Shown: positions 1 through 9,840 of the stretch, one piece after another
How positions within the stretch are numbered: the first letter of the stretch is position 1
How the letters are laid out: each line of letters begins with the position of its first letter
DNA from: Blattamonas nauphoetae
Lineage: Eukaryota; Preaxostyla; Oxymonadida
Direction: 5' to 3'
DNA: 32,593 nt
NCBI GenBank assembly: GCA_033064195.1
Contig: JARBJD010000570.1
Location: 1-32,593, forward strand
Position numbers and translations under genes: made by a program
Notes under the pieces: generated by a model
The model's input: only the letters and a program-made list of their open reading frames with translations
Databases searched by the model: none
Told to the model about the DNA's origin: nothing

Positions 1-1300
1 GTCAGCACTGGCCGTTTGGGCCCCGCCGACCCATCTAAGTTCGAAGAAATCGTCAGATGGAGCGCAAATTCTACATCCAAGTTGGAATCACTGATCCAAG
101 CATCTTCGATGATTTGATTTGGATGACACGACTTAGCAACCTCTATCGTTCAACTCTTGGAAAACGAAGGGATTGTTGATACAGCGGTGCGGCTGACTGA
201 CACAGAATTCGATTATCTCTCCAAAATCACAGAATTCTCACAACTTGTCGATCCGGAGCTCTTGAGGTAAGAAAACAGTTGAATCCACAATTATTCGAAG
301 AAGTGGACGGACGTGGTGGAGGGAGTTTTTGCGGAAAGTGGCAGGCGGGGAGGAAGTTGAGGTGTGGATTCATCTTTTCTTCATCCCTTCTCAGAATAAC
401 ATATCGTTCCTGAAATCGTCATTCTTCAGACCGATGACTGCTCTCGCCCAAGCGAAGTTCCAGCAACTGGCGTCGTCGTTGATGGGTCAGAGGACAGTTC
501 GACCTCATCTCTGCATTCATCACTCTCTTCTCCCCACACCTCTCTTGAAGCCCTCCTCGACTCTTCTCTTCGGATTCTCTCGTCGTCTTCCCTTCAGACA
601 GGAATCACTCCAACTTCTGAACATCCTTCACTCTCTCCTCACCTCTCCTCTCCTCCTCTCACACCAAACAGTTTCGAAGAGAAAACTTCGGCCCAAGACT
701 CGCACTTGTCGAACCGGACAACGTCAGTTCCTCAGAGATCTTCGACTCTTCGCTCTTCGACGAGCCAGACAACGAGAAGCTGGCTGTTCGCTGGTTCGCT
801 GCAAATCTGTGTGTGAACTCGTCGGAGCTGAGAAATTCTGGACATCCCAAACTTCATCGATCGAACTGTCTCTGCACTTGGGACAGCTGACTCTCTTCTT
901 CGCGAAGCTGCGTTTCGCTGTTCCAGTATTTTGATGGCACATCGAATGACACCCTGCTGCCTCATCTGTGGAATCGACTGGCTCTGCCTTTCTGGTCAAC
1001 GCGAAGAGCAGTGCGCCCTGATTCGATGTCGATGAAGTGGATCATGGACCAGATTACTCAGTCTCTGCCGCCCTTCCTGCCACCGAGTTTGATTGGGACG
1101 GATTCATCTCTGCCGATTTACGCGACTTTGCCGCATTCTCTCTCTCTCATTCTGATCTGGCTTGTCCGATGTCGTTTGATCAAAGACGCAATTGGGAGTG
1201 ACAAGACACTCTTCATAACTCGTTCGAACAACACAAAACACTTCATCTCGAATCGTCTCCATTTTCGACGGCACACACCAACTTGATGATGATCCCCAGG
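1..1300 (+). pseudogene. Broken host gene remnant left of the Polinton, product unknown
   Basis: Plus-strand coding-like sequence cut by the window edge. Coherent stretches are seen in changing frames: about 142-266 (contains TDTEFDYLSKITEF), about 680-840 (contains EPDNEKLAVRWFAANL), about 840-955 (contains FIDRTVSALGTADSLLREA) and about 933-1286. A GT at 267 and a CAG at 392-394 could bound a short intron of about 128 bases, but joining there does not give an open frame. At least three further frame changes have no splice signals. I do not recognise the product. The helical, Leu/Ser-rich style with residues such as LLREAAF is compatible with an alpha-solenoid protein, which is only a guess. 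Base use is richer in G and C than the Polinton next to it, supporting host origin. Decay and assembly indels cannot be told apart here. Confidence 0.45.
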
Positions 1301-2827
1301 ATTGCCTTTGGTTCATTTCGTATTGTCTCCTGCTCGCTTCTGTCGAATCGTGACTTTCACTCTCACAAGTTTCACGGAACATCCTGAACTTGAGGCAACA
1401 CTCTTCTTCCTCACGAGAACATAGTTTTGCTCTGTCATTCCTCAACCACCACAAGCCGCATCAGCCTCCTCTCGACTTTTCGAACGAAAGTAGTGGTAGA
1501 AGCGATTTGGGAACCAATCTGAAATTGTCATTGAAATCAAAACAAGTCCGATTGACCAATTTTGAATCTTGTATTAAAAGGAATTTATGACATTTTGATG
1601 ACATCAATATTTGGCCTAAATTCTAAAAATATGTCCAATATTTAGACCTCGTGAAAAGTGTCAATTTTGAAGCAAATTTTGGCAACATTCGAAAAATGTT
1701 GGCGCTTTTTGGTGTTTTTCCTTTTGACCACAAATCAGTCGAATCCAATGTGAGAACCATTTCGAAAAATTCTGAAAAAATTCTAAAATCTCGGGGACAC
1801 TGTCGGTCATCGATCAAGACAATCCTGATCAAAATCGGTTGAGAATTCGTCGAACTGTGTACCGAACTTAGGTCGAAAAAGTGACGAAAAGTCGATGTTC
1901 AGATTTCGCCACTATGAACACCTTTATGTCTCAAATTGTGTTCAAACACGTTCTAAAATTACGAAATTGATGTTGATAGGTGAAATTTTAGGAAAAAGCA
2001 CTTTGAAAAAAGTTTGATCCGACCCACAACATATTTTGAAAATGACAAAATTTTTAAGGAGGAGAAAGTGACGTCTCGCTCTTCTCCACACGTCACTTTT
2101 CGCCCTCTGATGGTCTCAAAGGTGTCAAATCGAGTGGACAGGTATTCGCGTCATTCGGTTCTGACGATCCTCGACACACGATCGTTTCACAATTTTTGTC
2201 AATTTTCATTTTCACGATTTTCCTTCAAACCACTTCACAATTCACTCAAGCGACGCTTTTTGAGAATTCTGGTTGTACATCACCTATAGTTCATTCTTGA
2301 GGGTCGGTTTTCGATCACACTTGTGACGACACTTTGCACCAACATTTTGACACTATAGATTTTTGAATCTGAATTTCGTTACAAATCCTTCTTTCTCACG
2401 GTATGAGTAAGGTGTGCCTAAATTTTGCGGAGATTTTGTCGGATAGTTCTCTCATAAAGTCACTTTTCATGTTTTCACTTCTCGAACTTTTGACCGTTTT
2501 GTCACTTCAAAACCGACTGTAGTCCCTTTCATTTCATCACTTTCTCTCCCCACATTTGATCTCTTCATCATTCCTCTTCATTTTGCTCAATTCACTTCCA
2601 TTTTGTGGGCCGTTCTCACTTCACTAGCACATCATTTTAGTCAACTTTTCATCAACTTTTCACAAAACAGAGTAAATGAAAGCGAAACAAGCATGAATGA
2701 AACGGGCAAGTATGAAACTGAGAGGGAAATTGACGATCGTGAAAACGGTGTGAAATGTGGCACCAATAGTGAAAATGTCGCTTGTGTTTGGTTTTTTGCT
2801 TAAAACAACAAAAATGATCAAAAAGTA

Positions 2828-3185
2828 TGTGAAATGATGAAGATTTCGGAAAAATACCGAGATATGAAGTGAGCCGTTGAAGTAGGATCTCGCAAAAGTC
2901 CGGAAAACTCAGTAAACGAGAATTAGTGTGTTGAATTTGAAACAGATTAAGAGAAAGAAACATGAATGAAGTGGTTAAAAACGATTAACAACGAGAAAAC
3001 GAAGACGGAAGTGAGGTCAAAATGAAACAATAGTGAGCAATAAACAAGTGACAATTCAACCAAAACAGCTGAAACAGAGCTGAAACAAGAAGAAAATGAG
3101 TGAAATGATGAAGAATGCATACTTTTACCGAGATCTGACCGGTTGTGAAACCTCAAATAACTCTGCAAAAGTCCGGAATCTTCAA
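2828..3185. repeat. Degenerate direct repeat inside the TIR
   Basis: Two related blocks about 270 bases apart (2828-2910 and 3100-3185) share GTGAAATGATGAAGA near the start, ACCGAGAT in the middle and GCAAAAGTCCGGAA near the end. The right TIR holds matching sequence near 26100-26460. This looks like an old tandem duplication within the TIR. I see no coding role. Confidence 0.55.
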
Positions 3186-3341
3186 AAACGGAGCATACCA
3201 TGATGATCCTACAGTTCGGAGAATCAGAAACGCGACAAATCAGAACGAAACAAGCACTCTTGAGAATTGAGTGATCGAACCCATTGATCCTCGATTCTAG
3301 TGAAAAATCCAAAACTGAGAAATCAACGAAAGAAAATCTAA

Positions 3342-3364
3342 TTTGAATTTTTAATTTGTATTAA
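3342..3364 (+). promoter_or_regulatory. Polinton promoter-like motif before the fibre-like gene
   Basis: A T-rich run with TTTTTAATTT followed by TAAATG, where the ATG is the gene start at 3365. The same sequence recurs inverted at 25931 because it lies in the TIR. Confidence 0.6.
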
Positions 3365-4383
3365 ATGAATCCAACTGAGATGTACAATGAAAGACGTCGA
3401 GTATGTTCAGAACAAGCATTCATTGAATCAATGAGAGAAGAGAACTGTACGCTGGTCTCTGAGTATGTCAGAAATAATGTGCCGGTGACGTACGTTCATG
3501 AGGGAATCAAGAATTTTAATTTCAATGAAAGAGCAACCAAAAATGAATCGACAAAAATACAATTCACAAATGATAGGAAAATGATTGATCATAATCTCTC
3601 AACAACCAACGAGAATTCATCAGTGATTGACACACTTCAGAAGACAACAGAAGCACATAAGACAGCGATATCATCAATCCAAAAGTAGTCAGCACAAATG
3701 GATCGATCACGACACCAACAATTGGAGGATTGATCAATGTGAATGGAGCGAAGTGGAACATATCAGAGGGATCACTTCCGAAGTATCCTGGAACATATCC
3801 GTCATCAACATTTAAGTCTGGCATTTCAATTTCACAATCAATTTCAGAAACATCAGGAATTCAGTTCAATGGTGATGGCATTATAATGTGGTCTCCGTGT
3901 GACTCACCAGCTTTGTATTACTATGATGAGGATACTGGTTCAGGAGTGTTTTCAATATCCACAACAGGAAGTTTTTCTCAACCGTCGGACAGAAGAGTGA
4001 AAAGAAATATTGAACCATACCCCGATGTACTTGAGCAACTGAATAAAGTGGAAATTGTGCAGTATCAGTTCAACACATTTGATTCGAAGATCAACAAAGT
4101 GACGAAGCAAATTGAAAATGAGACAGATGAAGAACACTTGAAGAACTGCAAAGAGAAATGTGAATGCTTGAAGAAGGAAAGTGAGAAGAAACACATAGGA
4201 GTGATTGCTCAACAGATCCAAGAAATCTTTCCTGAAGTCGTGAATGATTCCAATCCAGATTGTCTTCAAGTTGATTATGCTGAACTCTCTTGCTTCTGTC
4301 TCAAAAGCCATTCAGGAACTGAGTAGCATTGTCGGACAACAACAGACAATCATAAATGAACTAATACAAAATATAATTCCCTG
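3365..4383 (+). pseudogene. Fibre/spike-like protein with S74 intramolecular chaperone domain (Polinton part)
   Basis: The C-terminal half carries the Peptidase_S74 (ICE) signature. SDRRVK begins at base 3985 and holds the Ser-Asp-x-Arg-x-Lys pattern of the self-cleaving Ser/Lys dyad known from phage tail spikes and the MYRF proteins. It is followed by HIGVIAQQIQEIFPEVV and LQVDYAELS, the usual later blocks. In that family the domain helps a trimeric fibre fold and then cuts itself off; a host-attachment fibre on the particle is therefore the likely role. Upstream sequence rich in Gly, Ser, Thr and Ile suits a beta-structured stalk. The N-terminal 45 or so residues lie in the TIR and are nearly identical to those of the gene at the opposite end, so this gene crosses the TIR edge. 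The gene looks broken. The S74 call is strong; the fibre role is inferred. Confidence 0.8.
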
Positions 4384-4396
4384 ATCGACACAATGA

Positions 4397-4803
4397 CTAA
4401 TACTCCAACATGAGATCAACCAGAAATGCATAATACTCCTTGATTATTTTTCCATTGATTGTCTCCGTTGTTTCCATCTCAATTGATTCACCAGAACTGT
4501 CTTTGAACCAGATCTTCACAATTGATTGTCGAGTACTTAAGTCCCACTTCTTTCGCTTCGCAATCTGTTCGTTACAGAAAGCAACAAACGAGTCATTGAA
4601 TGCATCAGTCTGGATCCAATCACCATGGATTGTTGTGCTGAAGAATGTCTTTTGAGATGACAGTTGAGTTACCATTTATTTCTTCCCTCACATGGATGAG
4701 TTTACAGTCGAGGAAGTGAACATATTTTTGGTTTCCTGGAATTGGTAAAATCAGGAGGAGTTGAGCAGTGTGAGAATTCTGAATTGAGAAAACGCTTCAC
4801 CAT
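4397..4803 (-). pseudogene. Small Polinton protein, function unknown
   Basis: Minus-strand part between the fibre-like gene and the first capsid-like gene. The recognisable stretch is about 92 residues (4397-4675), with motifs such as TTIHGDWIQTDAF and SIVKIWFKDSSG, mixed alpha/beta in character, without membrane segments or known catalytic motifs. A promoter-like T-run at 4804-4832 points to a start near 4803 rather than the inner ATG at 4675, although that one also has a TAAATG context. It looks broken. I do not recognise the family; the position within the structural module suggests a virion or assembly protein, but that is only context. Confidence 0.45.
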
Positions 4804-4832
4804 CTTTGTGTTTTCTTCAAAAATAAAATATC
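4804..4832 (-). promoter_or_regulatory. Polinton promoter-like motif
   Basis: On the minus strand it reads ATTTTATTTTTGAAG, some 15 bases before the ATG at 4803. It overlaps the 3' end of the upstream capsid-like gene, showing how tightly the genes are packed. Confidence 0.45.
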
Positions 4833-6538
4833 ATATTTGTTCGGTTCAAAACCTCTTTCACTTCTTCATATGCTTCCTGGAGTCGACGATCAATGACATA
4901 TCGCACTCTGGGTTGTCCATTCTCAATCCAGAACAGCCAGTATGTAGCCTGATGCAATGCCAATATTGGTGGAGGAGGTCCTTCTGGAGTTGAAGTGAAA
5001 TATGGATCGAGTTCACCCTGATTGATAGGTGATCCTCTGAAGACAATATTCACTGATTCTGCTGTTGATATACCTTCTTCTCCACCAGCAATTTCACTTC
5101 GATCAGTTGGAACCATGAACGTGAAACTAGTAGCATCCGTTCCTGCTCTGGTTCTCTTGAACTCCTTTCCAAAACAGGTAGAATTGCGTGACATACAGAT
5201 TGAATTCTCAAACTCTTCCGTCGCAGAACAACCGATAAAATCACCATTCACCATCATCATTTGATAGAACTCTGGCGAGAGTGTTGACATCGGGAAATTG
5301 GGAAAGTTGGATCCAAGCATTTCGAATAAGCCAACATAATGAGGATTTCTGAAGACTATACATTCATTTGGTCTTTCAGGGAATAAGCATATAAGATTCA
5401 TGAGATTGTTGAGCTTGATACTGATGTTTGATCTCACTCCCATTGCTGTTGCTTGTGATTGGAACGATTGTGTGTCAATTCTTTCAGCTTTCAGGACATA
5501 CAGAGTCTTTGAATATGTGTTGAAGAGTGACTGCTTCGTTGCATCAGTGATTTGATATCCGTAACAAATCGAAGACACTGTATCTATCGAAGATGAAAGA
5601 ACAGTGGCTGTGAAGGATTTGGTTTTGATATATGAAATGTAAAATGAATTCACAGAAGGCATTATATTGTCATCGAATTGAAGTATTGGATTCCCAATTT
5701 GTGTAAATTCCTGTGTCAAATTAGAGTATTCTCCATCGAACATGAGACTCATTTGCCCTTCTGGTGCGAGACGAGGCTCGTCTTTATCTGGATATCGATC
5801 TTTCATCATCTCAAGTGTTTTTCTTACAACAGTTGAAGTTCGAATGGGACAATACACAAGTGAATCAGTTGTCAAATGAAATCTCAAACGTAAATTTCCG
5901 AAGATCGAATTTGGATACTGATCAAACGTACTCAGTGGAAGGAGATTCACAAACGGAATAACCAGTGGAATCGTTGCAGTGTATGGTTTTTTCTGCCCAT
6001 TGAGTGTTGGAACATAGTAGAATCCACACACACTTGGATCCATTCTCTGAACATTTTCAAAAAGACTTTAGCAATGCTTCATATTGTTTTTCTCTTCATA
6101 CGACTTGAAAGTGTGATACAGAAATGATTCGTGAACATGATTATTCTGGAGTGTATTGTCAATAATGTTTCCTTTACTGTCAACCAGTCTCATGTCTCGA
6201 ATGGCATCTGATGATGATTTGTAACCGTAGAACATTCCGTACAATCCAGCTGACTCTGAAGCATCTGCATCTGATGGATATGTATATGGAACAGTAATCG
6301 TGAGATCGATACGCAGATGACTCTTCGAAAATTCAGTCACATCATGACCATCATAGCACAATGGAACTTCAATCTCATCTCCGATTCTGCAAGGCATAGG
6401 TGGATTCGTTGGATGCACTTCTTGGATGGAATAGATGTGAGGTTCTGAATCCCATTGTTTTGGCATATACGATTGCACTTCAATTTGTTCGATTAATGTC
6501 GATGTTGGTTTGGATTGATTTGATCTGATACTTCTCAT
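4817..6538 (-). pseudogene. Capsid-like protein, paralogue 1 (Polinton part)
   Basis: A large minus-strand capsid-like part directly downstream of a related gene (paralogue 2). The two share an N-terminal pattern (GDEIEVPL here, GQEIIIPL there), a central block (SIFGNLRLRFHLTTDS here, CLFGDLKLSVHMNEDA there) and a C-terminal block (PPPPILALHQATYWLFW here, a matching Pro-rich, Trp-rich stretch there). Length (about 560 residues), beta-rich composition and position in a Polinton fit the double-jelly-roll major capsid protein; I infer this from size and context, not from a diagnostic motif. The two genes could be major capsid and a related minor capsid or vertex protein, or two alternative capsid proteins. 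It looks broken. A promoter-like motif sits just before the start at 6538. Confidence 0.6.
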
Positions 6539-6556
6539 TTATAGAAAAATAAAAAT
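6539..6556 (-). promoter_or_regulatory. Polinton promoter-like motif, TAAATG type
   Basis: Minus strand reads TATTTTTATTTTTCTATAA directly before ATG, one of the clearest copies of the shared motif. It fixes the start of capsid-like paralogue 1 at 6538. Confidence 0.65.
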
Positions 6557-6591
6557 ACAATATCAATAATTTCTTTTACTGTTTTGTCTCT

Positions 6592-8448
6592 ACATGATTC
6601 CCAAATCTTTGTGCAACGCTTTCAATGTGTGATTAGGATAGTACTCAACTTTTGGTTCGCCATTGCTGTATCGTAATACCCACCACGTTGTTGCAGTTGT
6701 GGCTAATATTGGTGCTGGAGGATGTGTAAATGTTGTCATATCACCACCACTTTGACTCGGATTGTAGACATTGTAGAATGTGTCAAGATTACCTTGATAA
6801 ATTGGATGTGATCTTAAAGTGACAGCAGTATTTCCTTTGAACTGATCGAATCATTGCAGTTCGTTGGACAACCACTACGTTGAGTTGGGAAGCACAGAAG
6901 GAAGTCAGTATTGTCATGAACTGGACGAACTCTAGTCATTGTTTCATTGGGATATGTTCCGTCACCAGTGAGTTTTTCTTCGACAAGAGAATCCGTCAGT
7001 GATCGCTCCAAGTCATCAGGAACAGCTAGGTATGAATCGAGATTGAGAGTCGATAGTGCGAACTGATAGAAGCGAGCTCCAATTGTTGTAGTCGGTTGTT
7101 CTGGATAGTACCTGTTTTGCATAGTCACTTGGATGTTCTTCTGCATTGGATTATGGAAGCAAGTGACTTCATTGTCGTAATGACGGAAGAGAAGCATAAT
7201 ATCCTTTGCATTCACAACAACCATTTGCTGAGTACAATCAATTCCTGTTGCCGTTGGCGTCTTCTGAAATGGATAGAACGATATCTTCTCTGCTGGAATT
7301 GTTCCAGGACGATTCTGATACATCGCCATGAGTTTCTTTATCGCCCCATCTTTCATTTTGTATCCAGAACTCATGCAATACACATCATCAATCCGATAGT
7401 TTGTGACGTTTAATGAGATGTACTGATCGACGAATTCAGGTTCTGTTGTCACGACATTGGCTGTTGAGCAAACTATGTCTTTGGTAACTGTTGGTTGAAG
7501 AAATGATTGACAAATTTGAACGAAGTTCTTTGTGCATGAGGTGACGAGGTTGTTCAGAAAATATGGACGATGTTGAATACAATTGAGAATTGCTGCTTTA
7601 ATCGTTGGTGCTGATGCTGTTCCAGTGACGAGTGATGATAGTGTATCTTTCAAAGTGAGTTCAGGATTCACAGAACAACAAACAAACGCATCTTCATTCA
7701 TGTGCACACTCAATTTCAAATCGCCAAAGAGACATTTTGGATAGTCAGTCATCCCTGAGAATATCAGAAGATCTTCAAGATTAATCGACACACGAATTGG
7801 CACATCAATAGTGTCTTGAAACACTCCTGTTCCGGACGTCGTTGTAAAATCCGAAAGTGGAATATAAACACCAGCAACCGATTCATCATGTTCCCATGCA
7901 TTTTTCCACGGTGTGTGACAATGTTTTCGATTCTCCAATTGACTCTTTGGTTTGATCATGTTGTAGATGTGAGACTCCATTGAGACATCATTGTTTGTTG
8001 TGCTAATGATTCTCTGATTGTTGTGAAGAACAGTAAGGTCACGAAAGATTGATGCAGAATGCTTGAGTCCAACGAAGATGAAGATTCTCTCATTCATATA
8101 CGATCCAACCTTCCCAGCTGTAGTTTGCCAACTATTGAGTTTCAATGTTGCTGTCATTGTGAACGTAATGAAGGAATCATCAATTTGACAAATGTCTTGA
8201 TTACCAGTCAACGGAATGATTATCTCTTGTCCTGTGTAGAATCGTGCATTCTCTGATGGTTTCAATTCTTGAATAGAAGTACTGTGAGCTCCATCGTTCA
8301 GAAGGTAATTGATGTGATGCTCAGACATTAGTTGTTGTTGTATTTGACCCATGTCATCTCTTGTGTATTCTATCCTTCCAGTGGTATTTCCAGTCAAAGA
8401 TGATGCTCCTGTTCTTTTGTTTGTCAGATGTGTTATATGCGAGTTCAT
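6592..8448 (-). pseudogene. Capsid-like protein, paralogue 2 (Polinton part)
   Basis: The longer of two neighbouring capsid-like genes, with a 544-residue open stretch (6814-8448) and a recognisable C-terminal block below it that ends near 6592. Its blocks match paralogue 1 in order and spacing (EIIIPL near residue 75, CLFGDLKLSVHMNEDAFV near residue 240, and the Pro/Trp-rich end), so the pair comes from an old duplication. The many polar beta-type segments and the size suit a double-jelly-roll capsid protein. The identity as capsid rests on Polinton context and paralogy; a sequence or structure search would be needed to say which of the two is the major capsid protein. The start at 8448 is set by the promoter-like motif. 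It looks broken near its 3' end. Confidence 0.6.
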
Positions 8449-8468
8449 TTTATCAAAAATAAAAAATT
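8449..8468 (-). promoter_or_regulatory. Polinton promoter-like motif
   Basis: Minus strand reads ATTTTTTATTTTTGATAAA before ATG. Together with the copy at 6539 it shows each capsid-like gene has its own promoter. Confidence 0.6.
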
Positions 8469-8489
8469 ACATTTATGCTTTAACTCTAG

Positions 8490-8789
8490 TTACTTTTTCT
8501 TTTTTGGTTTCTTCGCTTTCGGTTTCAGCTTTTCTTCTAGCTTCAGTATTTCGCCTCTGAGCTTGTTCGCGACTGCTGTGTTTCCTTCATTGATCGCTTG
8601 CTCGTATTGTGCCATCTTGTCTGCATGGATTTGCTGATCCGATTTCACATCTGGTATCATCTCCACTCCTGTCTGTGCAATCTTAGAAATCACAGGTCCA
8701 ACGAAGGGAATGAGATTCAGAAATGGAGCTCCAACTCTGAGTATGTTTTTGCCAACTGCTGCTAATTTTGATAACCAACCTGGTGCCAT
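8490..8789 (-). CDS. Small MAPG protein with Lys-rich tail, probable minor capsid or membrane-active protein
   Basis: 99 residues. It opens with MAPGWLSKLAAVGKNI, then a hydrophobic, Gly/Pro-broken stretch (about residues 14-48, including APFLNLIPFVGPVISKI), a charged helix (about 50-85) and a tail of Lys and Pro (KPKAKKPKKKK). The next gene upstream also starts MAPG with a similar amphipathic front, so the two are probably paralogues. Small proteins with an amphipathic N-terminus and basic tail beside capsid genes recall adenovirus pVI/pX-type cement, DNA-binding or membrane-lysis proteins; this is analogy, not homology shown here. It looks whole. The start is supported by a promoter-like motif ending in TAAAATG. 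Confidence 0.6.
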   Translation of the reverse strand: MAPGWLSKLAAVGKNILRVGAPFLNLIPFVGPVISKIAQTGVEMIPDVKSDQQIHADKMAQYEQAINEGNTAVANKLRGEILKLEEKLKPKAKKPKKKK

Positions 8790-8810
8790 TTTAATAAAAA
8801 TAAAAATATT
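8790..8810 (-). promoter_or_regulatory. Polinton promoter-like motif
   Basis: Minus strand reads ATATTTTTATTTTTATTAAA followed by ATG of the 99-residue MAPG protein. Confidence 0.65.
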
Positions 8811-8828
8811 CGAATACGAGTGAATGTT

Positions 8829-9135
8829 TATCCTTTGAATTGAATTTTGGAATTTGACGATAGTGGTATATCATCATTGGAGTATCGTCCATTTCGTGGA
8901 GGTTCGTACTCGATCATCTGCGGTTTTGTTGACGATTGATCGCTTTGTTTTGTTGATAAACGTCCATCATTCCGCCTAATCCATTGAGTATTCCACCCGC
9001 GGTTTGTCCGAATTTACTGTTCGTTTGAGAGAGCAATCCGCCACCGACTTGAAGTAATGTTGGAGCTAGAGGTTTGATGAATTGAAAGAATTGCTTGCCG
9101 ATATTTTTGAGTTTGTTGAAACTTCCTGGTGCCAT
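8829..9135 (-). pseudogene. Second small MAPG protein (Polinton part)
   Basis: Starts MAPGSFNKLKNIGKQF, matching the front of the neighbouring MAPG protein, then a Gly-rich hydrophobic part (LLQVGGGLLS and ILNGLGGMMD) and a basic, Gln/Asn-rich end (KAINRQQNRR). The open stretch is 73 residues (8914-9135); coding character seems to continue down to about 8829. Gly-Gly pairs after hydrophobic residues resemble adenain-type cleavage sites seen in adenovirus minor capsid proteins, but no such protease was found in this element, so that reading is weak. A minor capsid or membrane-interacting role is inferred from its neighbours. It looks slightly broken. Confidence 0.5.
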
Positions 9136-9154
9136 TTATAGAAAAATAAAAAAG
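9136..9154 (-). promoter_or_regulatory. Polinton promoter-like motif, TAAATG type
   Basis: Minus strand reads CTTTTTTATTTTTCTATAA then ATG; nearly the same as the copy before capsid-like paralogue 1. Confidence 0.65.
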
Positions 9155-9206
9155 ACAATTCATTTATAATTTTAGCAAGGAAAAAATCTCAGAAGAGATT
9201 TCTGCC

Positions 9207-9797
9207 CTAACGGGGTATAGCTTTCGTCAGAGAAATGCCATAATTGAGAATAGTGTTGTATGCTTCGTTAAAGGCAATACTCATGTCTTTTCCACCAACA
9301 AGGATCTTGAAAATGGTTCGAAAGATTGGGAGTTTATTCAGACATAGGCACTTCTCAGACAGATCATCCAGTTCGATCACCACATCATTGATTCCAGTGA
9401 GAGTCGCAATCAGTGCACATAAATCACTTTGGTTTGTGATCAGTTTCTTCGATGGTTCAATGAGATTATTCAAGAGTTTCTTTTCACAGGCAAATGCATT
9501 CTTGTAGACGAGCAATAACTGATCTTTGAATGCTGAAATGTTTGATGTATATTCTCGGAGTGGAATAGAACGACTCTGAATTGGTGCTGATGGATACGTC
9601 TCCAGTGGTGGATCGTAAGCACCTCGTTCATTGGATACCACAGGTTCAGAGCATACTCTTTCCATCTCCATCTTCGATCCTCTATTATCTACACCAGCTT
9701 TGCTCCTATCCTCGATGATGACATTGTTGGTGATTGATGTTGGTACTGAAGAAGAACTTGTGTGTTTTGTAAATTGACAACTTAGAATTGGTTGCAT
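9207..9797 (-). CDS. Polinton protein of 196 residues, function unknown
   Basis: The first ATG after the promoter-like motif is at 9797; a GTG one codon upstream also leaves the frame open. The N-terminal 70 residues are Ser/Thr/Pro-rich and look disordered (SSSSVPTSITNN, YPSAPIQSRSIP). The C-terminal 120 residues are helical with Leu, Ile and Lys (for example FKDQLLLVYKNAFACEKK and LIATLTGINDVVIELDD). There are no Cys/His catalytic pairs, transmembrane segments or nucleotide motifs. The position between the MAPG proteins and the next unknown gene, in the structural module, suggests a virion or assembly factor. I do not recognise the family. It looks whole. Confidence 0.6.
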   Translation of the reverse strand: MQPILSCQFTKHTSSSSVPTSITNNVIIEDRSKAGVDNRGSKMEMERVCSEPVVSNERGAYDPPLETYPSAPIQSRSIPLREYTSNISAFKDQLLLVYKNAFACEKKLLNNLIEPSKKLITNQSDLCALIATLTGINDVVIELDDLSEKCLCLNKLPIFRTIFKILVGGKDMSIAFNEAYNTILNYGISLTKAIPR

Positions 9798-9823
9798 CAC
9801 TTTCTATAAAAATAAAAAATATA
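9798..9823 (-). promoter_or_regulatory. Polinton promoter-like motif
   Basis: Minus strand reads ATTTTTTATTTTTATAGA, then AAGTGATG with the start at 9797. Here the ATG is not of TAAATG type. Confidence 0.55.
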
Positions 9824-9840
9824 TATTAATGTTTTTAAAT

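Larger units (their letters stand above)
1489..3510. repeat. Left terminal inverted repeat of the Polinton
   Basis: Matches the right end in inverted orientation in blocks: 1489-1530 with 28471-28508; about 1605-1660 with 28285-28345; about 1722-2040 with 27310-27608; about 2330-3510 with 25785-26990. In a 70-base sample near 2400 the arms differ at about three sites. The stretch about 2050-2320 does not align with its counterpart (about 27000-27290), and some 650 bases of the right arm have no partner here. The inner edge runs into the start of the fibre-like gene. AT-rich; apart from that start I see no coding signal between 1489 and 3364. Confidence 0.9.

Noticed and set aside
2603-3312. 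Open frames of 60-120 codons in the TIR on both strands
   Set aside because: Low-complexity, not matched by promoter-like motifs and not kept as frames in the other arm.
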